This document shows, one piece after another, positions 58,161-64,000 of a stretch of DNA of 64,000 nucleotides. The notes under the pieces were generated by a model. It searched no databases and had not been told where the DNA came from. It saw nothing but the letters and a program-made list of their open reading frames with translations. The stretch covers positions 18,725 through 82,724 of the forward strand of contig NZ_JARBUY010000009.1 in NCBI RefSeq assembly GCF_028882255.1. Direction: 5' to 3'. Position 1 is the stretch's first letter. Each line of letters starts with the position of its first letter. Source of the stretch: Maribacter polysaccharolyticus. GTDB taxonomy: Bacteria > Bacteroidota > Bacteroidia > Flavobacteriales > Flavobacteriaceae. The position numbers were made by a program, and so were the translations under genes.

Positions 58161-58446
58161 CCCTGGGTTAAGCTGGGTCAATATCCTACGCCTATACTCT
58201 TGGCTTTCGATATAATTTATTAAGTATTGGGGATTTGTAGCAAATAGAGGGTGATGTTGCCAAACAACGAAAATACAGAAGATGTCCTAATATTTTGAAG
58301 AATAAACCTATATTTGTCTTATTCTATTTGTAGGATTATTGGTGCGCTATTTCATTGTTTACATGTAAGATTTTACCGATAAAACGCAATTTTTAATCGT
58401 TTTCATAGTTAGATAAAGGCTTATAAACCTTTAAATTTTAACAATT
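58161..58446. other. Intergenic region upstream of lipoprotein gene
   Basis: TATATTTG at 58309-58316 fits the -7 box consensus. No ORF is convincing. The region joins the Tn3 remnant to the 58447 unit. Confidence 0.35.
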
Positions 58447-58593
58447 ATGAAAGCACCTAGATTAATTTTGGCAATGGTCGCATTAATGGCCGTTAGCTCA
58501 TTCGTATCATGTGAAGACAACTCAATTACAGAAGAAGACCAACTCTACGAACAAGGCATCGACACAAGAGAGGTCAAGAACGAGGATACCTAA
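58447..58593 (+). CDS. Small lipoprotein, 48 aa
   Basis: ATG at 58447, TAA at 58591. Lipoprotein signal MKAPRLILAMVALMAVSSFV with Cys22, then an acidic tail (EDNSITEEDQLYEQGIDTRE). The overlap with a longer frame that starts inside it (GTG at 58511) led me to place the next gene at 58610. Small acidic lipoproteins of this kind occur in Flavobacteria. Role unknown. Confidence 0.6.
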   Translation: MKAPRLILAMVALMAVSSFVSCEDNSITEEDQLYEQGIDTREVKNEDT

Positions 58594-58609
58594 TGGATTC
58601 TGGGTAGCG

Positions 58610-59470
58610 ATGGCGCTCGTTGGATTGTCATCGCTTCCCTATTTGCACGAAGCGATTACTTATGAAGGTGGTCTACGAAGCTGGGTGCCGGTACTCGGCA
58701 TTGAGGGGTTTCTCACGGACGGCCAAGGGAAAGTATTGGGTTTTTCCACCTATCGCATGTTCCTTTATACGCTGCTGATCTTTGTTTTTTCGGAATTGGG
58801 CTGGGCCGTATGGCTTTATGTCTCCAAACACAAGACCTATTATTTAGCGCTGTTCGTCCCTGTTCTCATGGGGGCTTATCAAATCCTTTTACTTCTTCTA
58901 AACCTGAGAAAGACAACGGCAAATAGTGCGGAAACAAAACTTTTGCTAGTAATGGGGCTAAGCCTCTTTTTTGGTTTTCTATTTCTAAGGAAAAACAGAT
59001 TTACGATTAGAATAGCGTCAAAATGGCTCTTTATCCTTGGCGCTTGCACACTTCCATTTTTTCATGATATCATCACTTTTCGGGACGCTACCTTAAAAAG
59101 TTGGGTTCCTGTATTGGGTATTGAAGAAATTATGACCGATAGTAAGGGGTATGTTCGTGGTTTTGGCCAATATAGGTCATTGGTATACTTTCTTATGCTA
59201 CATGTGTATGCACATTTAGGTTGGCTCGGGGCGTTCATCTACTATGGCATAGGAATCAGAAAAGTAAGGCCATTTCTTTTGGTTCCGGTCATTGTAAGCC
59301 TTTATTCGGTAATTATAATCATACTCAATTGGCAAGAGACCAATCTTAACACTCCGAATACTAAGTTTTATATCACGATCATCGTGGCCATCTTGTTGGC
59401 GATCAATTACTTTTTCAACCATAAAAAGGAGAAAGAGGCGGCTGTAACCAAAACCCTAGAAGAAACATGA
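58610..59470 (+). CDS. Membrane protein with internal duplication
   Basis: 286 residues from ATG at 58610. Two homologous halves: LPYLHEAITYEGGLRSWVPV with LGIEGFLTDGQGKVLGFSTY, and LPFFHDIITFRDATLKSWVP with LGIEEIMTDSKGYVRGFGQY, each followed by three membrane helices. The repeated LGIE..(M/L)TD.(K/Q)G motif may form a shared site. I recognise no family. The last bases overlap the next gene (ATGA), so they are cotranscribed. Confidence 0.7.
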   Translation: MALVGLSSLPYLHEAITYEGGLRSWVPVLGIEGFLTDGQGKVLGFSTYRMFLYTLLIFVFSELGWAVWLYVSKHKTYYLALFVPVLMGAYQILLLLLNLRKTTANSAETKLLLVMGLSLFFGFLFLRKNRFTIRIASKWLFILGACTLPFFHDIITFRDATLKSWVPVLGIEEIMTDSKGYVRGFGQYRSLVYFLMLHVYAHLGWLGAFIYYGIGIRKVRPFLLVPVIVSLYSVIIIILNWQETNLNTPNTKFYITIIVAILLAINYFFNHKKEKEAAVTKTLEET

Positions 59471-59811
59471 AAAAAAAGAACCCATCCCATTCATCCGAGT
59501 CCATGAGAACGGACGGCAAACGCTTTAACTTTTTGAGCGGTGCAGGGAAAAAACTGGATGTGATGCTCCAAAAGGTCAACGACCTTATGGATCTTATGCG
59601 GGATTCCAAACCATATCGATTGGATTACAAGGATATCGATAAGGGATACCAGGCGCACGGAGTTGGGGATATAGACGAATTCGCCAGTAGCTATGTTTTC
59701 GGATGGTCGATGAAATATGGATACTTGAACGATAAACCGATAAAGCAGGCCGCATATGAGGAAGTAAGGGACTATCTATGGAAGAAGAAAGAGCGGGGCG
59801 AGATCCTTTGA
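59467..59811 (+). CDS. Hypothetical protein, 114 aa
   Basis: Basic start (MKKKNPSHSSESMRTDGKRF), then KKLDVMLQKVNDLMDLMRDS and a C-terminal domain (GVGDIDEFASSYVFGWSMKY). Helical, soluble. It overlaps the upstream membrane protein gene by 4 nt and may act with it. Unknown function. Confidence 0.6.
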   Translation: MKKKNPSHSSESMRTDGKRFNFLSGAGKKLDVMLQKVNDLMDLMRDSKPYRLDYKDIDKGYQAHGVGDIDEFASSYVFGWSMKYGYLNDKPIKQAAYEEVRDYLWKKKERGEIL

Positions 59812-59815
59812 TGTA

Positions 59816-60031
59816 TCAGAACATAAGTTCCCCGGCATATCTGTCCAGCTTCCTTCCAGTCGCGAAAATAGAGACATTCAGTATTTTCTTTGTTGAATAT
59901 TCCTTTTCGATCTCGACAAAGAACAATCCAATGGCATAAAGCTCGAAATATACGCCATGTTCGTATTTGGTCGTTATAAAATCGCTTTTTGCTGTTATAG
60001 TCTGTATCTGTTCCTTTTGTGAGAGCATCAT
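59816..60031 (-). CDS. Hypothetical protein, 71 aa
   Basis: MMLSQKEQIQTITAKSDFIT, EHGVYFELYAIGLFFVEIEK, and KILNVSIFATGRKLDRYAGE. A small strand-rich protein that may be structural. Convergent with 59467-59811, 4 nt apart. Confidence 0.55.
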   Translation of the reverse strand: MMLSQKEQIQTITAKSDFITTKYEHGVYFELYAIGLFFVEIEKEYSTKKILNVSIFATGRKLDRYAGELMF

Positions 60032-60164
60032 GAATTAATAGGTTCCCATATTGATTGTTTCTTTTAAATGTATGTGGGCATATATTAAAAATAGGATAAA
60101 TGTTTCGATATGGGCTTAATTCCTACAAAAAAATGCCCAAAAAGTACTCCGGATTTACCACCTT

Positions 60165-60309
60165 TCAGTGTTTCCTAACTTGGTAATGGATATGTGGGCC
60201 AGTACTCTTTCCTGTATTGCCCACAAAACCTATTATGTCGCCCTTCCTAATGGTCATTCCCTTTTTTACGATAAAGGCTTAGTGACCTCATAAAGGTGTA
60301 CATGTATGT
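60165..60309 (-). pseudogene. M23 peptidase C-terminal fragment
   Basis: Frame 1 gives HIHVHLYEVTK; after a frameshift, FIVKKGMTIRKGDIIGFVGN and TGKSTGPHIHYQVRKH. These are the last ~50 residues of an M23 peptidase, with the HxH site intact but no upstream catalytic part. It is not the same gene as the intact 23360-23932 peptidase. Confidence 0.75.
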
Positions 60310-60451
60310 GGGCCAAACTGGGTTTTGAATCTTCGCGAATAGGATTCTCATAAAAGGATTGATCACCACCTCGATGGTTCTTTATTTTATGGTATCCCCA
60401 AGACTCTAAAAGAATCTTGAGCGAAATTTCGTTTGCTACCTTACAAGTCAT
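60310..60451 (-). pseudogene. Truncated toprim protein, N-terminal fragment
   Basis: MTCKVANEISLKILLESWGY, HKIKNHRGGDQSFYENPIRE, DSKPS aligns with residues 1-45 of the toprim protein at 47844-48776 (MTCKMANEIS.., REDPKPS) and then joins the M23 fragment. A GGCCCACATA word lies at the junction and also in the M23 part, so a short-homology recombination is likely. Confidence 0.8.
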
Positions 60452-60655
60452 GATTTTTTATTTTTTTTCTTTAGTTAGCAATAGCTAGCGTTTGCTTATG
60501 CAAACCATTTAAATATGAAACGGTAGTTGAATCCTTATAATTTTTTATTAAAGAGTTATATAGAGTTATATAGAGTAGTTTTATGGCTAGAAATAAAAAC
60601 GCTTGAAACCCCTTAAAAACATAGTATATATAGCTTTTAATAACTAAAAAAGAGG

Positions 60656-61248
60656 CACTTGAATAACGCAAAAAGCACTTGAATAACGTACTGAATTGTT
60701 TGTTTTTATAAGCCAAATTTTTTTTATATTCCTGATAATAAGAGTGTTATCTAATAATTTAAGCACTTGAATAACGCAATCGGAAATCTGTTTAAGGTGA
60801 TATTTGATAGTCAAACCCTCTTTAAAAGGCACTTGAATAACGCAACAAAAAGCACTTGAATAACGTACTGAATTGTTTGTTTTTATAATCCAAACTATTT
60901 TTATATTCCTGATAATAAGAGTGTTATCTAATAATTTAGGCACTTGAATAACGCACCAAAAGGGGTTGAACTCCGCAAAAGGGGGTTGAACACCGCAGAT
61001 ATTTAAATATTGATGAAAAACAAAAATTATATAAAAACCTGTTTATCAATTTATTAAGCGATTTAAGAGGGGGTTGAACACCGCAGATAAAGTTGATATA
61101 TGTAATATAAATACTACCTAACGGGGGTTGAACACCGCAGCAAAAGGGGGTTGAACTCCGCAATAGGGGGTTGAACACCGTGGATAAAGTTGATATATGG
61201 TTTCATATATGTAATATAAATACTACCTAACGGGGGTTGAACACCGCG
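60656..61248. repeat. Second iteron-like array (13 repeats)
   Basis: Six copies of CACTTGAATAACGCA (60656, 60676, 60764, 60830, 60853, 60941; two read GTA at the end) are followed by seven copies of GGGTTGAACACCGCA-type (60962, 60983, 61072, 61125, 61148, 61168, 61234). Aligned they share TTGAAyAmCGCA. Larger units of about 108 bp (60671-60778 and 60848-60955) are repeated. AT-rich spacers lie between. No rep gene is adjacent. Confidence 0.85.
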
Positions 61249-61260
61249 GATAAAGTTGAT

Positions 61261-61463
61261 ATATGAACCAATTGTTTTACAAGTTGTTAAATTTTTCTTT
61301 GACCAAAATGTGTATTGATTTTAAATTAGCGGCTACATTAAGGCCTAAATATCTGGTTGTCAATTTTTTATATTTGCTATGGTGCAAAAACGCAATATCT
61401 ACCATTTAGGCCCATATCGCTTGTTTTTAAGCGACAAGGTAATTGTTACTTGATCTTTCAAAG
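61261..61463. other. Spacer, nothing convincing seen
   Basis: AT-rich region between the iteron-like array and the TGGCAC repeats. A 105-codon plus-strand frame starting at 61357 runs into those repeats and is not credible as a gene. Confidence 0.3.
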
Positions 61464-61640
61464 TGGCACAAAACGAAACGTTATAAGTCCCGTTCACGAC
61501 AAAGGTGGCACGGATCGAACCGAAATCACTGGCACAAAACCAACCGAAACGGATTGCGTTACTAGCCTAAAGTGGCACAGATCAAACCGAAATGCCTGGC
61601 ACTATAACTCCGAAATGGGTGGCACAAAACGAACCGAAGT
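61464..61640. repeat. Six TGGCAC repeats
   Basis: TGGCAC followed by A-rich bases and (A)ACCGAA occurs at 61464, 61506, 61530, 61573, 61597 and 61620, spaced 42, 24, 43, 24 and 23 bp. Multiple terminal repeats of this kind are found at the ends of IS21-family elements; whether this is such an end, cut by the IS256 element, is uncertain. Confidence 0.6.
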
Positions 61641-61649
61641 ATCCACAAT

Positions 61650-62558
61650 ATGGTCGACGGTATCGAGAATGTGATCGTGTCGCTTTACGACAAGGGCATG
61701 AGCAATGCCGATATCGAAGAACAGATACGCGAGGTCTATAACTTCGATGTCTCCACATCAGCCATATCAAGGATAACCGATAAGATCTCAGGGGATATCG
61801 TAGCCTGGCAGAATAGACCCCTAGAGCCTATTTATCTTATTGTTTGGATGGATGGTATCGTATTCAAGGTGCGTGAGAACTCGAAAGTTGTCAATAAGAC
61901 CGTTTACATTGCCGTAGGGCTGCGAAGGGACGGTAAAAAAGAAGTCCTCGGCCTGTGGCTCGGAAAGAACGAATCGGCCGCTTTCTGGATGAATGTACTT
62001 ACCGATATGCGCGCCCGGGGTACAGAGGACATCCTGATCACCGCTACAGATAACCTGAACGGATTCACACAGACCATCAAAAACGTCTTTCCCGAATCCA
62101 AAACCCAGATATGTGTAGTGCACCAGATCAGGAACGCCTGTAGGTATGTGGTGTGGAAAGACAAGAAAGCCTTTACCTCGGATATGAAACTCATCTACAA
62201 TGCACCTACACAAGCTGCCGCAGAGGCCGCCTTGAAGGACTTTGAGGATAAATGGGAGGATAAATATTCTTACGCCATAAAAAGCTGGAGGGACAATTGG
62301 GAGGAACTCACCGTGTTCTTTGAATTCCCCATCGAGATACGTAAGATCATCTATACCACTAATCTAATAGAGAACCTCAATGGTAAGATCAGGAAATACA
62401 CCAAGAACAAGTTATCCTTCCCGACAGACGATGCTGTTATGAAATCAGTATATTTGGCTACAAGGGAGGCCACTAAAAAATGGTCCATGCCAGTTCGTAA
62501 CTGGGGAATAATACTAAATCAGTTCTTAACTATATATGAAAAAAGGGTCCGACTTTGA
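61650..62558 (+). pseudogene. IS256-family transposase, 5'-truncated
   Basis: 302 residues. DDE residues lie in [12 protein letters not shown] (Asp), [12 protein letters not shown] (Asp) and [17 protein letters not shown] (Glu), with the typical CVVHQIRN block. About 90-100 N-terminal residues, including the DNA-binding domain, are missing, and the ATG at 61650 is probably a chance start at the junction. Hence not expected to be active. Confidence 0.85.
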
Positions 62559-62587
62559 ATAAAAGTCAAACCCTCGTTATTTTTAAC

Positions 62588-62611
62588 TTACACAGTTACC
62601 GGGATAGTGTC
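62588..62611 (-). repeat. IS256 right inverted repeat
   Basis: TTACACAGTTACCGGGATAGTGTC matches the usual IS256-family right end. It lies 7 bp from the stop codon of the neighbouring fulvocin-like gene. Confidence 0.7.
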
Positions 62612-62618
62612 AAAAAAA

Positions 62619-63329
62619 TTAAAAAGGGGTACAGTTTTTATCACAACTCTGTAAACCAATCCATCCACAACCATATTCTGTTTCTTCACAACCTTTATCA
62701 CAGTATCCACCAACAAAATCACAATCCAAACACCATCTACTATCACATTCTGATTGAGCATTAGCGACATTAATTGTCATTAATCGGGCTAAAGTAATAT
62801 CATTGTCAGCCTTAATAATTTCTTTATTATGACTTAAATAATCAGAGCTATATCTACGTTTAAATTCTTCTTCATCATTTACTGCTTTATCAAACATCAT
62901 AAACCCACTTATTCTAAAATAATCTGTCCAACCAAACTTCACCTTTCCCTCATCGAACCATTCAAAAAAATAGGCCTCTTGTTTTAATGTTAATTCCTTG
63001 TTAAAATCTAATTTATTTATCATCATTAAAACTTTTATAAGATGTACTTGTTCATCATTCGATTTAGCAGTACTGATAATTCCATTTATTTTATCAATCC
63101 AAATATTTTTTCTTCTTTCAGGTTTAAATGTTCTATAAGCAGCTTTCTGTTTATCAAGACTTAGTTTTACCATTTCAGTGATAGGCATAGCACTCAACTT
63201 TACTACATTTTCTTTTGCCCAAGCATCAATATCGTCATCACAACTATAACATTTTTCTTTTTCACAGCTTACTAATACAAAAAAAGATGACATTAAAATA
63301 AATACAGAAATTTTCTTAATAGATTTCAT
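62619..63329 (-). CDS. Fulvocin-C-like cysteine-rich lipoprotein
   Basis: 236 residues. Lipoprotein signal with Cys22 (LVSC). The body (23-190) is helical. The last 42 residues hold eight cysteines (195, 200, 203, 210, 214, 221, 229, 233) in a CDSRWCLDCDFVGGYCDKGC context with a closing CGW. This cysteine-rich end resembles the Bacteroidota proteins called bacteriocin fulvocin C-related. VANAQ before the Cys-rich part could be a processing site. Together with the upstream ABC ATPase this looks like a second antimicrobial or export unit. Activity is not shown. Confidence 0.6.
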   Translation of the reverse strand: MKSIKKISVFILMSSFFVLVSCEKEKCYSCDDDIDAWAKENVVKLSAMPITEMVKLSLDKQKAAYRTFKPERRKNIWIDKINGIISTAKSNDEQVHLIKVLMMINKLDFNKELTLKQEAYFFEWFDEGKVKFGWTDYFRISGFMMFDKAVNDEEEFKRRYSSDYLSHNKEIIKADNDITLARLMTINVANAQSECDSRWCLDCDFVGGYCDKGCEETEYGCGWIGLQSCDKNCTPF

Positions 63330-63470
63330 GGCTAGTATTTTTAAAAAAATTAATATAAAATTTCTTACAAATTAAGCATATTTATCCATTAATACTAATT
63401 ATTATTGATAAATATTCGTCTTTGAATTGAAAACTTATGAACGATATTAAATTAGCAACTGATGGATAAT

Positions 63471-64000
63471 TTAATTGTTTTCATTTATTAAGTACCCATA
63501 TTTTTTTAAGTCGTTTTTACTTTTGATTGGAAAAATATTTCCTTCACTTAAAAAATATAAGGTATCAGAAACATCGAGAATATGATCATATAAATGGTCG
63601 CTAATTATTATTCCTTTTTCTTTTTCAGCCAATATTAATTTTTTTAATGTTTCCACATGCTTCGGCATTATATATGAAAATGGTTCATCTAATAAGCAAA
63701 ACTTTGTATCAGATTTTAATATTAAAAAGATTCCTATCAGTCTACACTCGCCACTAGAAAATTCTTCTATTCGTTTAGAAGATTTATTTTTAAATTCAGG
63801 AAATATTTCGGAAAATAAAGAAAATTCTATCTGAAAGTCATTAAATGCTTTTCGAAGTGAAATATTTTTTGGAATAAAATTGTATTGAGGTAAATATCGT
63901 AAATCTTTAGGATTACGATAATTAGTCAAAATAACCTTATTATTTATACGAACTGACTTGTTGATAGGTATAAGTTCTCCATATATAATATCCAATATAG
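63471..64000 (-). CDS. ABC transporter ATPase, N-terminus outside window
   Basis: The frame is open to the window edge. It starts inside DIIYGELIPINKSVRIN, which follows Walker A in such proteins, then FSSGECRLIGIFLIL (signature), FCLLDEPFSYIM (Walker B), and GIIISDHLYDHILDVSDTLY (H-loop). It is an ABC-2-like or bacteriocin-type export ATPase. It lies upstream of the fulvocin-like gene on the same strand, so the two may be one transport unit. Confidence 0.8.
   Translation of the reverse strand, partial: ILDIIYGELIPINKSVRINNKVILTNYRNPKDLRYLPQYNFIPKNISLRKAFNDFQIEFSLFSEIFPEFKNKSSKRIEEFSSGECRLIGIFLILKSDTKFCLLDEPFSYIMPKHVETLKKLILAEKEKGIIISDHLYDHILDVSDTLYFLSEGNIFPIKSKNDLKKYGYLINENN

Larger units (their letters stand above)
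61648..62611 (+). mobile_element. IS256-family element, left end missing
   Basis: Transposase frame with only the last three quarters of the usual ~400 residues and a right terminal repeat at 62588-62611. The left end is missing: sequence before 61648 is the TGGCAC repeat array. A hairpin (GGGTCCGACTTT/AAAGTCAAACCC, 62546-62574) past the stop may terminate transcription. Confidence 0.8.

Noticed and set aside
60656..61248. Second CRISPR-like array
   Set aside because: Repeats of 15-17 bp with irregular AT-rich spacers, some duplicated as larger blocks; no cas genes.
61650..61652. ATG as a true transposase start
   Set aside because: IS256 transposases need about 90 more N-terminal residues; the ATG lies at the truncation joint.

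Overview
The window looks like part of a large conjugative plasmid from a member of the Bacteroidota, probably a marine Flavobacteriaceae. Evidence: a Bacteroidota-type RepB initiator beside iterons, a CTnDOT-like transfer operon (TraA/E/F/G/J/K/M/N/O), MobA/MobB mobilization proteins, secretion signals ending in AQ or SQ, a C39-peptidase transporter, and TAnnTTTG-like -7 boxes. No rRNA, tRNA or CRISPR was seen. Most genes lie on the minus strand. This assignment rests on recognised motifs, not on searches.

Layout. 0-7 kb: small hypothetical genes, an HTH protein, a 634-residue protein with family-A-polymerase-like motifs, two ~100-bp repeats with inverted ends, and a large ParB. 7.2-15.1 kb: a peptide export cluster with a C39 peptidase ABC transporter, an HlyD-type adaptor, a membrane TPR/AraC-type regulator, a 48-aa double-glycine precursor and a prolyl-oligopeptidase lipoprotein. 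A second 48-aa ORF diverges from it. 15.17-17.2 kb: twelve iterons (oriV) and the rep gene. 17.3-23.3 kb: two paralogous PH-domain membrane proteins, ParA with a partner, and secreted proteins. 23.3-39.3 kb: transfer region with an M23 peptidase, coupling protein, T4SS, a second ParA-like protein, relaxase, MobA, a candidate oriT and SSB. 39.4-53.5 kb: plasmid housekeeping and many small ORFs, including SprT-like, DUF6876-like, RadC-like, toprim, DUF4942 methylase-like, ArdC-N-like and nuclease proteins.

53.8-64 kb is a mosaic. It holds an AT-rich cassette (GHKL ATPase, STAS-like protein, PIN protein), a Fic protein, a decayed Tn3 transposase, a lipoprotein/membrane-protein group, a toprim/M23 scar, a 13-copy iteron-like array, a truncated IS256 element, and a fulvocin-C-like cysteine-rich lipoprotein downstream of an ABC ATPase that runs off the window.

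Main candidates for undescribed biology: (1) the peptide cluster, whose predicted 25-aa core carries two Gly-Pro sites next to a prolyl oligopeptidase gene; (2) the ATPase/STAS/PIN cassette; (3) a family of leader hairpins placed 13-18 nt upstream of five small genes, two of which also share a 33-nt 3' repeat; (4) the polymerase-like protein; (5) two unrelated iteron families plus a stray oriV-type iteron at 57.4 kb.
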